A stretch of 64,000 nucleotides of DNA from Novimethylophilus kurashikiensis (GTDB lineage Bacteria > Pseudomonadota > Gammaproteobacteria > Burkholderiales > Methylophilaceae): contig NZ_BDOQ01000013.1 in assembly GCF_003112435.1 (NCBI RefSeq), positions 1 through 64,000 of the forward strand. The letters are read 5' to 3'. The notes beneath the pieces are model-generated. The model searched no databases. It was not told where the DNA came from and worked only from the letters and a program-made list of their open reading frames with translations. Made by a program: the position numbers and the translations under genes. Positions 1 through 9,437 of this stretch are shown one piece after another (positions within the stretch are counted from its first letter, which is position 1; each line of letters starts with the position of its first letter).

Positions 1-51
1 GCTGGGCTCGAACACGCGCGTTTCGGTCAGGACGGATTTCATGGAACTCAT
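1..51 (-). CDS. acs: acetyl-CoA synthetase, N-terminal fragment
   Basis: Only the first 17 codons are inside the window, reading MSSMKSVLTETRVFEPS. Short N-termini of the form 'SVLxExRxFxP' are typical of bacterial acetate--CoA ligases, which activate acetate to acetyl-CoA via acetyl-AMP. The start is supported by a GAGGAG ribosome-binding site upstream. The gene lies about 40 bp downstream of glgP on the same strand, so co-transcription is possible. The identification rests on a very short stretch and on memory of the family, so it is tentative. Confidence 0.5.
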   Translation of the reverse strand, partial: MSSMKSVLTETRVFEPS

Positions 52-91
52 CTAACTCAACTCCTCGGTATTTATAAGTTTAATAAACGTC

Positions 92-2575
92 TCAAGCCCC
101 GTTGTCACAACTTACCGGCTTCACATGCCAGATTTTTTCTGCGTATTCTTTAATCGTTCGATCGCTGGAAAACTTGCCCATCCCGGCGACATTCAAAATC
201 GCACGTCGCGCCCACTGCTGCGGGTCGCCGTAGAGCGCATCGACGCGCTCCTGGCACTTCACGTAATCCGCGTAATCCGCCAGCAGTAAATAGCGATCGC
301 CCTGTTGCAGCAGGGCGTCGATGATCGGCTGATAGCGCTGCGGTTCGCCGGGTGAGAAAAACCCTGAGGCTATCATATCCAGCACCACTTTGAGTTCATG
401 ATTTTGCTCGTAATAGTCATGCGGGCGATAGCCCTGGCGACGCAAGTCGTCGGCCTCTTGTGCAGTGAGGCCGAAAATGAACATATTGTCCTCGCCGACC
501 TCTTCCATGATCTCGATATTGGCGCCGTCCAGCGTGCCTATGGTGAGCGCGCCGTTGAGCGCGAGCTTCATATTGCCGGTACCCGAAGCTTCCGTTCCTG
601 CGGTCGAAATCTGCTCCGATAAATCTGCTGCAGGGATGATGCGTTCGGCGTTGGAAACATCGTAATTGGGCAGGAATACGACCTTGAGCTTGCCGTCGAT
701 CAGCGGGTCGTTGTTGATGATGTCGCCGACGTCGTTGATCAGGCGGATGATGCATTTGGCCAAGGCATAGCCGGGGGCTGCCTTGCCGGCAAAAATCACG
801 GTGCGCGGCGTCAAGTCAGGGTAGGTGCCGCAGCGGATGCGGTTGTAGCGGGTGATGACGTGCAGCACGTTGAGCAACTGCCGCTTGTATTCGTGGATGC
901 GCTTGATATGAATATCGAACAGCGAATCCGGGTCGACCGCGAGACCCAGCCGCTTGTCGATCAACTGGGCCAGCTTGCGCTTGTTTTCGTGTTTGATGGC
1001 AATGAACTTGCGGGTGAATGTTTCATCATCGGCAAACTTGCGCAACTCGGTGAGTTTATCCAGTTGCGTCACCCAACTCTTGCCAATGTGCTCGGTAATC
1101 AACTCGGCCAGCCCCGGATTGGCCTGGTTAAGCCATCGACGAGGCGTAATGCCGTTGGTCATGTTGATGATTTTGTCCGAATTAAACCGGTGAAAATCCG
1201 CGAAGATGGTGCTCTTCATCAACTCCGTATGCAGCTTGGCCACGCCGTTGACGGTATGGCTGCCGACGATGGCAAGGTGCGACATGCGGATGCGTCGGCC
1301 GTGTTCCTCGTCGATGATGGACATGCGCCGCAGGATGTCCTGATCGCCGGGAAAATGGTGCATCACATCCTGCAAGAATTCGGCGTTGATCTGGTAGATG
1401 ATCTGCAAATGCCGCGGTAGGATGGACTCGAACAGACTGACTTTCCAGGTTTCCAGCGCTTCCGGCATCAAGGTGTGGTTGGTGTAGGAGAAAATACGCG
1501 TGGTCAGGCTCCAGGCGTGCTCCCAGGTTTGGCGATGCATATCGACTAACAGCCGCATCATTTCGGCGACGGAAATGGCGGGGTGGGTATCGTTGAGCTG
1601 GATGGCGACTTTCTCGGGTAACTCGTCCCAGCTGGCGTGATGCTTGCGATAGCGGGTGAGAATATCCTGCAAGGATGCGCTTACGAAGAAGAATTGCTGC
1701 TTCAGTCGCAATTCGCGGCCCATCTCGGTGGAATCGTCCGGGTAGAGGACCTTGGAGAGATTCTCCGATTCGTTCTTGTCCGCTACGGCCTCGATGTAGT
1801 TGCCCTGGTTGAAGTAGCGCAGATCGAAATCCCGCGTCGATTTGGCCGACCACAAGCGGATGTTGTTTACCGTCTTGCCGCCGTAGCCGGGCACCGGCAT
1901 ATCGTAGGCCATCGCCATCAGGTCTTCGGTATCGATCCAGTGATGGTGCACCGACCCGTCCTCGTGCTTGTAATCCACCACGCGACCGTAAAACTTGATG
2001 GGGTAGAGCACTTCAGGCCGCGGAAACTCCCAAGGGTTGCCGTAGCGCAGCCAGTTGTCCGGGTGCTCTACCTGCATGCCGCCGTCGATGCTTTGGCGGA
2101 ACATGCCGTATTCGTAGCGAATGCCGTAGCCGTAGCCGGGTAAATCGAGGGTTGCCATCGAATCGAGAAAACACGCCGCCAGCCGCCCCAGGCCGCCGTT
2201 ACCCAATGCGGCATCGTATTCCTGCTGCACCACTTTTTCGAAATCCTGGCCGAGTTCGTACAAGGCCTCTTTGCAAGCATCATCCACCTCGAGATTGAGC
2301 ATCGCATTGCCCAGCGCGCGGCCGACCAGAAATTCGAGCGAGAGGTAATAAACGCGCTTGGGATCGGCGCAGTAATAGCGCTGCATGGTCTCCATCCAGC
2401 GCTCGGCAAGGCGGTCGCGGATGGTCAGCGCCAGGCATTCGTACCAGTCGTGCGAGGTAGCGGTGACCGGGTATTTACTGATGGAATAGGTGAGATGGTC
2501 GCTCAGGGATTCCTGGATGTCGCCCGCGCCCATGCCGGCACGCTGGAAATGCAAGATCGGGTCTTTCTGGTTCAT
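92..2575 (-). CDS. glgP: glycogen/maltodextrin phosphorylase
   Basis: The 827-residue protein has the full length expected for bacterial alpha-glucan phosphorylases (GT35), which release glucose-1-phosphate from glycogen or maltodextrin using pyridoxal phosphate in the cytoplasm. The C-terminal signature EASGTGNMKLALNG is present, and its lysine (about residue 670) is the expected PLP-binding residue. N-terminal motifs such as YYLSLEFLVGRALGN and GNGGLGRLAACFLDS are also typical. It is transcribed away from glnE across a short divergent spacer and precedes a probable acs gene. No other glycogen gene (glgA, glgB, glgC) is in this window. Identification is confident; the preferred glucan chain length cannot be read from sequence. 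Confidence 0.96.
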   Translation of the reverse strand: MNQKDPILHFQRAGMGAGDIQESLSDHLTYSISKYPVTATSHDWYECLALTIRDRLAERWMETMQRYYCADPKRVYYLSLEFLVGRALGNAMLNLEVDDACKEALYELGQDFEKVVQQEYDAALGNGGLGRLAACFLDSMATLDLPGYGYGIRYEYGMFRQSIDGGMQVEHPDNWLRYGNPWEFPRPEVLYPIKFYGRVVDYKHEDGSVHHHWIDTEDLMAMAYDMPVPGYGGKTVNNIRLWSAKSTRDFDLRYFNQGNYIEAVADKNESENLSKVLYPDDSTEMGRELRLKQQFFFVSASLQDILTRYRKHHASWDELPEKVAIQLNDTHPAISVAEMMRLLVDMHRQTWEHAWSLTTRIFSYTNHTLMPEALETWKVSLFESILPRHLQIIYQINAEFLQDVMHHFPGDQDILRRMSIIDEEHGRRIRMSHLAIVGSHTVNGVAKLHTELMKSTIFADFHRFNSDKIINMTNGITPRRWLNQANPGLAELITEHIGKSWVTQLDKLTELRKFADDETFTRKFIAIKHENKRKLAQLIDKRLGLAVDPDSLFDIHIKRIHEYKRQLLNVLHVITRYNRIRCGTYPDLTPRTVIFAGKAAPGYALAKCIIRLINDVGDIINNDPLIDGKLKVVFLPNYDVSNAERIIPAADLSEQISTAGTEASGTGNMKLALNGALTIGTLDGANIEIMEEVGEDNMFIFGLTAQEADDLRRQGYRPHDYYEQNHELKVVLDMIASGFFSPGEPQRYQPIIDALLQQGDRYLLLADYADYVKCQERVDALYGDPQQWARRAILNVAGMGKFSSDRTIKEYAEKIWHVKPVSCDNGA

Positions 2576-2757
2576 GATGATTTCCCCCTGCCAGGCTGCG
2601 AATCAACCTATTGCTGACATCACGGAGGGCGCTTAAGCGCATGGCTCTTGTTGTGATCGTCCCTGATAGATCTGACGGTTATTCGGACGCTTACATCCGA
2701 TCACGCTCTTTTAGCATAACGCATAATTTGACGAAAAAGTGTGAAAAAACTAAGGTG

Positions 2758-5502
2758 ATGCCGAGAACAACCTACGAGTCCGTCATGCCTGCACCCCAGT
2801 TCCCTAGCCCTGAGCAAGCCCTGAGCCATACCCGTTTTTGCAGCCCTTTCGCAGCTCGTCAGCTCGATGCCGACCCCAGCCTCGAAGCGCCCCTGCTGGA
2901 ACATCTGCACCAGCCTTGGAGTGCAGACGAAATGAAGGACATGCTGGCCGCAAGCGAGCTGGCGAACGAGGATACACTGAAGCGATCCCTGCGCCGCTTG
3001 CGCAAGCACGTCATGCTGCGGCTGATCGCCCGCGACCTGAACGGCCTGGCCGATCTGGCCGAGGTGGTGGAAACCTGCACGGCGCTGGCCGAGGTGACGG
3101 TGGATATTGCCGTACAGCGGCTGCATGCGTGGCAAGGCGAGATTTACGGTGTACCTCGCGACGAATTGGGCAACGCCCAGACCATGATCGTGGTCGGCAT
3201 GGGCAAGCTGGGCGGTCGGGAGTTGAACGTCTCTTCCGATATCGACCTGATTTTCGCCTACGCCGAAGACGGTGCGACCGACGGCGCAAAATCCATCACC
3301 AATCACGAGTATTTCACCCGGCTCGGGCGCAAGCTGATCGCGGCCATCGGCGAGATTACGGCAGACGGTTTCGTGTTTCGCGTGGACATGCGGCTACGCC
3401 CCTACGGTGATTCCGGCCCACTGGTTGGCAGTTTTGCGTCGCTTGAGGAGTATTACCAAGCCCAGGGGCGCGAATGGGAGCGCTATGCGTGGATCAAGGG
3501 ACGTGTCATCAGCCCCGAGGCTAGTCATAATGACGCACGCGAATTGGACGCCTTGCTGCGGCCTTTCGTCTATCGCAAGTACCTTGACTACGGTGCCATC
3601 GCCTCCATGCGCGACCTCAAGGCGCAAATCGAGCGAGAGGTTGCTCGGCGCGACATGCATCACAATATCAAGCTTGGTCCGGGCGGCATCCGCGAAATCG
3701 AATTCATCGCCCAGGTGTTCCAGCTGATCCGCGGCGGCAAGGACCGCGAGCTGCAAATCCGCCCCACGCTACAGGTGCTGGAACTGCTCACCCGCAAAGG
3801 CCTACTGCCGGAACAAACCCATACCGAGTTGGCCGAGGCCTATGTGTTCTTGCGGGACCTGGAACATCGCCTGCAATACCTCAACGATGCGCAGACGCAA
3901 CTGGTGCCCGAAGACGAGGAAAGCCGCGCACGTCTCGCAGCGGGAATGAACTATGCCGATTGGCCGGCGTTGGAAGCCGAACTGAACCGCCATCGCAGCC
4001 ATGTCGAACGCCATTTCTCGCAGGTTTTCATCATGTCGGGAAACGGCGGTAAGCATGCCTTGGATGCGTTATGGAAAGGTGAAATTAACGAAGAAAACGC
4101 ATTGGCCCAGCTCGAGGCGCTAGGCTATCGCCAACCCGGACAAATCTTGCAGCAACTGGTGCAATTCCGCGAAGGGGCGCGCTATCGGCAATTGCCCGAG
4201 TTGAGCCGTATGCGGCTCGATGCGTTGATGCCACCTGTGATCCAATTCGCCGCGCAGCAGCCCGATCCTGACGTGACGCTGAGCCGCACCCAAACCTTGC
4301 TGGAAGCCATCTGCCGCCGCGCCAATTATCTAGCGTTGCTAGCGGAATATCCGCAGGCGCTGGAGCTTGTGAGCAAGCTGTGCGGTGCCAGCCCCTGGCT
4401 CGCGGGGTATCTCACCCAGCATCCCATCCTGTTGGATGAATTGCTGGACACGCGCAATCTTTACGCCGAACCCGATTTCGCGGCGCTCGCGGCCGAGTTG
4501 GACAAAACGCTGACGGATTGCGGCGAGGACGTCGAGCGCAAGCTGGATGCGCTACGCCACTTCAAGCACGCGCAAACCTTCCGCTTCGCAGCGCAAGATC
4601 TGGTCGGACGGCTAACGCTGGAGCGATTGTCGGATTACCTCAGCGCACTGGCCGATCTTATCCTCGATGCCGTCATTCGCCATGCCTGGCCTGGACTCAA
4701 CCGCCGTCATCGCGATATCCCCAAGTTCGCCATCATCGGTTACGGCAAGCTGGGGGGAAAAGAACTGGGCTATGCCTCCGACCTCGACCTGGTGTTCCTC
4801 TACGACGACGAGGCGGATGATGCCGGTGTGATCTATGCCCGCTTCGGTCAACGGATCAACAATTGGCTCAACAGCCTGACCCCAGCCGGGCAGCTATACG
4901 AAACCGATTTGCGCTTGCGTCCGGATGGGGCGAGCGGATTGTTGGTCAGTACGGTCGCGGCGTTCGCCCAATACCAACGGGAAAAAGCTTGGGTGTGGGA
5001 GCACCAGGCCCTGACGCGTGCCCGCTTCTGTGCCGGCGATGCGGAAATCGGCCGCGCTTTCGAGCAGATTCGTGAAGACATCCTGCGCAGTCCCCGTGAT
5101 GCGGCGACGCTGAAACAGGAAATCCTCGCCATGCGCCAAAAAATGCTGGACGGGCATCCCAACGAAACCGAGCTATTCGACCTCAAGCACGACCGTGGCG
5201 GTATCGTCGATGTGGAATTTACCGTGCAATACCTGGTGCTGGCCCATGCGCAGCAACATGCCGAGTTTCTCGGCAATGTGGGCAATATTGCCTTGCTCAA
5301 ACGCTCGGGTGAACTGGGGTTGATTCCTGCCGAGCTTGGAATCCAGGTCGGGGATGCCTATCGCGCGTATCGTACTGAGCAGCACGCACAGCGTTTGCAA
5401 GGCGTTGAAAAGGCGCGCACTGCGCCGGAGAAATACGCCGAACAGCGGGCAGCTGTCCGACGTTTATGGGAAGCCGTGTTTAATTCAGCCCCATCTGCCT
5501 GA
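2758..5502 (+). CDS. glnE: bifunctional glutamine synthetase adenylyltransferase/deadenylase
   Basis: GlnE adenylylates and deadenylylates glutamine synthetase in response to PII and glutamine. Both nucleotidyltransferase domains are visible: the N-terminal adenylyl-removing domain with GMGKLGGRELNVSSDIDL near residue 147 and the C-terminal adenylylating domain with GYGKLGGKELGYASDLDL near residue 661. With the chosen ATG the protein is 914 residues, within the family's usual range. The open frame continues 49 codons further upstream, but that part is atypical (rich in Lys, Arg and Ser) and is probably untranslated. A second in-frame ATG nine codons downstream (2785) is an alternative start. 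The 3' end overlaps the end of the convergent acoR-like gene by 23 bp. Confidence 0.95.
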   Translation: MPRTTYESVMPAPQFPSPEQALSHTRFCSPFAARQLDADPSLEAPLLEHLHQPWSADEMKDMLAASELANEDTLKRSLRRLRKHVMLRLIARDLNGLADLAEVVETCTALAEVTVDIAVQRLHAWQGEIYGVPRDELGNAQTMIVVGMGKLGGRELNVSSDIDLIFAYAEDGATDGAKSITNHEYFTRLGRKLIAAIGEITADGFVFRVDMRLRPYGDSGPLVGSFASLEEYYQAQGREWERYAWIKGRVISPEASHNDARELDALLRPFVYRKYLDYGAIASMRDLKAQIEREVARRDMHHNIKLGPGGIREIEFIAQVFQLIRGGKDRELQIRPTLQVLELLTRKGLLPEQTHTELAEAYVFLRDLEHRLQYLNDAQTQLVPEDEESRARLAAGMNYADWPALEAELNRHRSHVERHFSQVFIMSGNGGKHALDALWKGEINEENALAQLEALGYRQPGQILQQLVQFREGARYRQLPELSRMRLDALMPPVIQFAAQQPDPDVTLSRTQTLLEAICRRANYLALLAEYPQALELVSKLCGASPWLAGYLTQHPILLDELLDTRNLYAEPDFAALAAELDKTLTDCGEDVERKLDALRHFKHAQTFRFAAQDLVGRLTLERLSDYLSALADLILDAVIRHAWPGLNRRHRDIPKFAIIGYGKLGGKELGYASDLDLVFLYDDEADDAGVIYARFGQRINNWLNSLTPAGQLYETDLRLRPDGASGLLVSTVAAFAQYQREKAWVWEHQALTRARFCAGDAEIGRAFEQIREDILRSPRDAATLKQEILAMRQKMLDGHPNETELFDLKHDRGGIVDVEFTVQYLVLAHAQQHAEFLGNVGNIALLKRSGELGLIPAELGIQVGDAYRAYRTEQHAQRLQGVEKARTAPEKYAEQRAAVRRLWEAVFNSAPSA

Positions 5503-7363
5503 GCTTGCGGTACAGGGTAGTGCGGCTGATGCCGAGCTGGCGCGCGGCGGAGGAAACGTTGCCGGCGTGGGCGAGCAGGGTATTGCGGATGGATTCCGCT
5601 TCCAGCTTGTCCAGCGAGCCTTCGGCCTCGACCGGCTGCATGCCGAGTTCGTCCAGGAAGCTTTGCGGCAGATGTTCGCGGCACAATTCGTCGCCTTCGT
5701 CCTTGAGTGCGAGCGCTGTACGCAGCACGGTGTGCAATTGACGCAGGTTGCCGGGCCACGGATGGGCTTCGAACAAGGTTTCCACTTCTTCCGAGAAAAT
5801 GACGTGGCCGGCTTCTTCCTTGTCCAGCAGATGCCGTACGAGTGGCTTCAGGTCGCTGCGCTCGCGGAGCGGCGGTAGCGTCACGGCGAGGCCGTTGAGA
5901 CGGTAGTAGAGGTCGCTGCGGAATCCGCCCTGGTTCACCAGTTCGCCCAGCTTGCGGTTGGTAGCGCTGACGATGGCGATATCCACCGGCTTGGCTTCGC
6001 CGCCGCCCAGCGGCGTCACTCGGCGTTCTTGCAAGACACGCAGCAGGCGGGCTTGCAGGTTGAGCGGCATGTCGCCAATTTCGTCCAGGAACAACGTGCC
6101 GCCGTCAGCCTGTAGCAATTTGCCGGGGCTGCCCTTGCGGCGAGCCCCGGTAAAGGCGCCTTCTTCGTAGCCGAACAATTCCGATTCGATCAAGCCTTCC
6201 GGCAGGGCTGCGCAGTTGATGGCCACGAAGGCCTTGTTGCGGCGGCGGCTGGATTGGTGGATGGCTTGCGCGAACAGCTCCTTGCCCACCCCGGTTTCAC
6301 CTTCGATGAGGATGGGGATGTCTCGGTCGATCACGCGCTTGACCTGGTCGATGGCGCGCGCCAGGCGCAAATCGCCGTGGTTGAGCCCCTCCAGCGCAGT
6401 CACGACATTGCGGCTGGGCAAGTGGGAAATGATGCGATGTTGTTCCAGCGGTGCTTGCATGCGGGCGTAGACGCGAGCACCGTTTTCCATGCGGAGAGGC
6501 AACAGCGGGCTCATGCCGCCGTGCAAACGGCTTAGCAGCGCAGAGAAGGGCTGGTCGAACAGCTGGCTGAAACTGATGCGGTCCAGCGGCTGATGTTCCA
6601 GCCCAAGCTGGAAGCGGCCGCTGCGGTTCAATGCCCTGAGTTTTCCATCTTCCGAAAAGACGGCGATGCCTTGCCACAAGGTGCCGACGAATTCTTGTCG
6701 GGCATGAAAGTACAGCGTAATGCCGTTGCTGTTACTGGCGTTGAACAAGCGGTTCTCGATCATCTGGGCCGACATGCGGACCAGGGCCAGTGAATGCGGC
6801 TGGCGAATGCGGTAGTCGTTGGAAACGTCCAGCGCACCGACGAGCTGGCCTTGCGCATCCAGGATAGGCACGGCGGAACAACTCAGCAGATGGTGATTTT
6901 CGACGAAGTGTTCGGCGGCATGAACGGCCACCGGCGCTTGTTCCTCCAGCGCCGTGCCGATGGCGTTGGTCCCGCGCCAGCTTTCGTTCCACGATACGCC
7001 TTCCTGCAACGACAGCCTTGTTGCCGTATCCAGGAAGCTGTCGTCGCCCATGGCGTGCAGGATCATGCCGTTGGCATCGGTCAGCAGGATGATGCTGCCG
7101 GAGCTGGAAATCTGTTCGTGCAAGGTTTCCATCTCGGGCTTGGCGTGAGCCAGCAGCATGCCGTTTTGCTCGCGCAGCGAACGCAGTTCAGAAGCAGAAA
7201 GGCGAGCATCGTCCACAAGGTTGGAATCGAGCCCGTAGCTCACACAGCGCTGCCATGAACGCGCAATAGTGTCCGCGACGACGCCTTTGGGCACGTCTCC
7301 CCTGGCCAGCAGTTGAGAGCGGGCATTGATGATCAGGAGGTCTTCAGGCGAGCGGGAATTCAT
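5480..7363 (-). CDS. acoR: sigma-54-dependent transcriptional regulator, AcoR type
   Basis: This 627-residue enhancer-binding protein has the AcoR architecture. It starts with an N-terminal sensory region with a GAF-like stretch (roughly residues 50-190) and a PAS-like segment. A central AAA+ domain follows with Walker A GETGVGKE, the sigma-54 contact motif GAFTGAR and Walker B GGTLFLDEIGD. The C-terminus is a Fis-type helix-turn-helix (AARQLGISRTTLYRKL). I chose the ATG preceded by a GGAG site; the 29-codon upstream extension has no protein-like character. It is divergent from an aldehyde dehydrogenase gene carrying a clear -24/-12 promoter, the most likely target. AcoR-family proteins activate acetoin, ethanol or aldehyde catabolism genes; the effector here is unknown. 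Confidence 0.88.
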   Translation of the reverse strand: MNSRSPEDLLIINARSQLLARGDVPKGVVADTIARSWQRCVSYGLDSNLVDDARLSASELRSLREQNGMLLAHAKPEMETLHEQISSSGSIILLTDANGMILHAMGDDSFLDTATRLSLQEGVSWNESWRGTNAIGTALEEQAPVAVHAAEHFVENHHLLSCSAVPILDAQGQLVGALDVSNDYRIRQPHSLALVRMSAQMIENRLFNASNSNGITLYFHARQEFVGTLWQGIAVFSEDGKLRALNRSGRFQLGLEHQPLDRISFSQLFDQPFSALLSRLHGGMSPLLPLRMENGARVYARMQAPLEQHRIISHLPSRNVVTALEGLNHGDLRLARAIDQVKRVIDRDIPILIEGETGVGKELFAQAIHQSSRRRNKAFVAINCAALPEGLIESELFGYEEGAFTGARRKGSPGKLLQADGGTLFLDEIGDMPLNLQARLLRVLQERRVTPLGGGEAKPVDIAIVSATNRKLGELVNQGGFRSDLYYRLNGLAVTLPPLRERSDLKPLVRHLLDKEEAGHVIFSEEVETLFEAHPWPGNLRQLHTVLRTALALKDEGDELCREHLPQSFLDELGMQPVEAEGSLDKLEAESIRNTLLAHAGNVSSAARQLGISRTTLYRKLRQMGLN

Positions 7364-7403
7364 GGTAACTCCAGTGTGGATACAACGCCGATGTGTCCAA
7401 ATA

Positions 7404-7432
7404 GTGTAACGGCGATGTCTCGGAATGTAACA
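7404..7432. promoter_or_regulatory. candidate enhancer (UAS) for the AcoR-type activator
   Basis: Two GTAAC-containing half sites, GTGTAAC and TGTAACAC, lie about two helical turns apart and form an imperfect palindrome with GTGT and ACAC at its ends. They sit about 150 bp upstream of the -24/-12 promoter, a normal distance for enhancer-binding proteins. The assignment is inference from position and symmetry only. Confidence 0.35.
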
Positions 7433-7562
7433 CCTGTTGCATAAGTGCACAACGCTATCCGATTTATTTTTTCCCTACAAATCAGTCAACTAAGAGCAAT
7501 CTTAGGCTCAATCGCCAGCATTGGCGCGCTGTTTGGAATTATTGGCCTCCTCAAAAAACAAG

Positions 7563-7578
7563 TTGGCACACCGCTTGC
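7563..7578 (+). promoter_or_regulatory. sigma-54 (-24/-12) promoter of the aldehyde dehydrogenase gene
   Basis: The sequence TTGGCACACCGCTTGC matches the RpoN consensus TTGGCAC-N5-TTGC exactly. The invariant GG and GC dinucleotides are at 7565-7566 and 7577-7578. The predicted transcription start is near 7590, leaving a leader of about 50 nt before the ATG. The divergent gene encodes a sigma-54 activator, which supports the call. Confidence 0.9.
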
Positions 7579-7641
7579 GATACAGGATGTACCGATCCGG
7601 AAATTGCCGGCGGCGACAACGAAAATTTTGAGGAGACGAAT

Positions 7642-9162
7642 ATGATTTACGCAAACCCCGGCCAACCCGGTGCCAAAGTAACGTTTCAATCCAGGTATGA
7701 CAATTTTATCGGTGGCAAATGGGTGCCGCCGGTCGCAGGCGAGTATTTCGATGTTATCACCCCGGTGACCGGACAAATCTTTACCCAGGCAGCCCGGAGT
7801 CGCGAGGCCGATATCGAATTGGCGTTGGACGCCGCCCATGCCGCACGCGAAGCCTGGGGCAATACCTCTATCGCCCAACGTTCCTTGCTGTTGCTGCGTA
7901 TCGCCGACCGCATGGAAGAAAACCTGGAAAAGCTCGCGGTCGCCGAAACCTGGGACAACGGCAAGCCTATCCGTGAGACGCTCAATGCTGACGTACCCTT
8001 GGCGATCGACCACTTCCGTTATTTCGCCGGCTGCATCCGTGCACAGGAAGGTGGCATTGGCGAGATCGATCACGACACCGTCGCCTATCATTTCCATGAG
8101 CCCCTCGGCGTCGTCGGTCAAATCATTCCCTGGAATTTCCCCTTGTTGATGGCTTCGTGGAAGCTGGCTCCTGCCATTGCTGCCGGCAACTGCGTGGTGC
8201 TCAAACCCGCCCAGCAAACGCCGATTTCCATCATGATTCTCGCCGAAATCATCGGCGACCTGCTGCCGCCCGGAGTGCTCAATATCGTCAACGGTTTCGG
8301 TCAGGACGTGGGCAAGGCGCTTGCGACCAGCCCCCGGATTGCCAAAGTGGCCTTCACGGGCGGCACTTCGACCGGTCGCCTCATCATGCAATACGCCACC
8401 CAGAACATCATCCCGGTCACGCTGGAACTGGGCGGAAAATCTCCCAACATCTTCTTTGAAGACGTCGCAGCCAAGGACGATGCGTTTTTTGAAAAAGCCG
8501 TTGAAGGCCTGGTCATGTTTGCCTTCAACCAGGGTGAGGTCTGCACCTGTCCGAGCCGTGCACTGGTGCAGGAATCCGTCTACGACAGAGTTATCGAGCG
8601 TGCTATCGACCGCATCAACCGCATGAAGCAGGGCAACCCGCTTGATACCGAGACCCAGGTCGGCGCACAGGCTTCCACACAGCAGATGGATACCATCATG
8701 TCGTATATCGAAGTCGGCAAGCAGGAGGGCGCACAGTGCCTGGTCGGCGGCGAACGCGCCGAGGTTTCCGGCGAATTCGGCACCGGGTATTACATCAAGC
8801 CCACTATTTTCAAGGGCACCAACGACATGCGCATCTTCCAGGAAGAAATCTTCGGGCCGGTGCTGTCGCTGACCACCTTCAAGGACGAAGCCGAAGCGCT
8901 ACGCATCGCCAACGACGTGGAGTTCGGTTTAGGTTCAGGCGTGTGGACCCGCGATATCAACATCGCCTACCGCATGGGCCGCGGCATTCAGGCCGGCCGC
9001 GTATGGACCAACTGCTACCACCATTACCCGGCGCATGCTGCGTTCGGCGGGTACAAGAAATCCGGCATCGGTCGCGAGACCCACAAGATGATGCTGGACC
9101 ACTACCAGCAGACCAAGTGCATGCTGGTGAGCTACAGCGACAATCCGAGAGGTTTGTTCTAA
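7642..9162 (+). CDS. acoD: NAD-dependent aldehyde dehydrogenase, AcoD/ExaC (acetaldehyde) type
   Basis: The 506-residue protein has the length of AcoD/ExaC acetaldehyde dehydrogenases, which oxidise acetaldehyde to acetate in ethanol and acetoin catabolism. The cofactor-site motif IPWNFPLLM, the catalytic glutamate motif LELGGKSP and the catalytic cysteine motif GEVCTCPSR (Cys301, with a second Cys at 303, typical of this subgroup) are all visible. A GAGGAG ribosome-binding site precedes the ATG. A sigma-54 promoter and a divergent sigma-54 activator imply inducible expression. The acs-like gene at the left edge could use the acetate product, although it is not adjacent. The exact aldehyde range is inferred from the subfamily only. 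Confidence 0.92.
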   Translation: MIYANPGQPGAKVTFQSRYDNFIGGKWVPPVAGEYFDVITPVTGQIFTQAARSREADIELALDAAHAAREAWGNTSIAQRSLLLLRIADRMEENLEKLAVAETWDNGKPIRETLNADVPLAIDHFRYFAGCIRAQEGGIGEIDHDTVAYHFHEPLGVVGQIIPWNFPLLMASWKLAPAIAAGNCVVLKPAQQTPISIMILAEIIGDLLPPGVLNIVNGFGQDVGKALATSPRIAKVAFTGGTSTGRLIMQYATQNIIPVTLELGGKSPNIFFEDVAAKDDAFFEKAVEGLVMFAFNQGEVCTCPSRALVQESVYDRVIERAIDRINRMKQGNPLDTETQVGAQASTQQMDTIMSYIEVGKQEGAQCLVGGERAEVSGEFGTGYYIKPTIFKGTNDMRIFQEEIFGPVLSLTTFKDEAEALRIANDVEFGLGSGVWTRDINIAYRMGRGIQAGRVWTNCYHHYPAHAAFGGYKKSGIGRETHKMMLDHYQQTKCMLVSYSDNPRGLF

Positions 9163-9171
9163 GAAGTATCG

Positions 9172-9202
9172 GCTCCCTTACCAGCAGTATTTTGAAGGGA
9201 GC
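9172..9202 (+). other. stem-loop after acoD
   Basis: Perfect 8-bp arms GCTCCCTT and AAGGGAGC enclose a 15-nt loop just past the stop codon. There is no T run, so it may stabilise the mRNA 3' end rather than terminate transcription. Confidence 0.4.
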
Positions 9203-9265
9203 ATGCAGTTCGTAGTGTGATGTTCGTAGTTTGTAGTCTGGTTAGTTGAAGTCTCATCCCCGCTC

Positions 9266-9305
9266 GCCGTCTCTGAACCCTCCGTGAAGAGACGGCTTTT
9301 TTTTT
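9266..9305 (+). terminator. rho-independent terminator after acoD
   Basis: Perfect 8-bp arms GCCGTCTC and GAGACGGC are followed directly by nine T residues. It ends the single-gene acoD transcript. Confidence 0.9.
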
Positions 9306-9437
9306 GCCGTTAAATCCTTCGCCGATCCTGACATGATTGATAGGTGCGTTCTACCGGGATGTAAATTACCATCGCCTTGTTCCATCTGCGGTCTATGCGG
9401 CCGGAATCCTTCCATTAGAGGTGGTAAAAAATCAAGA

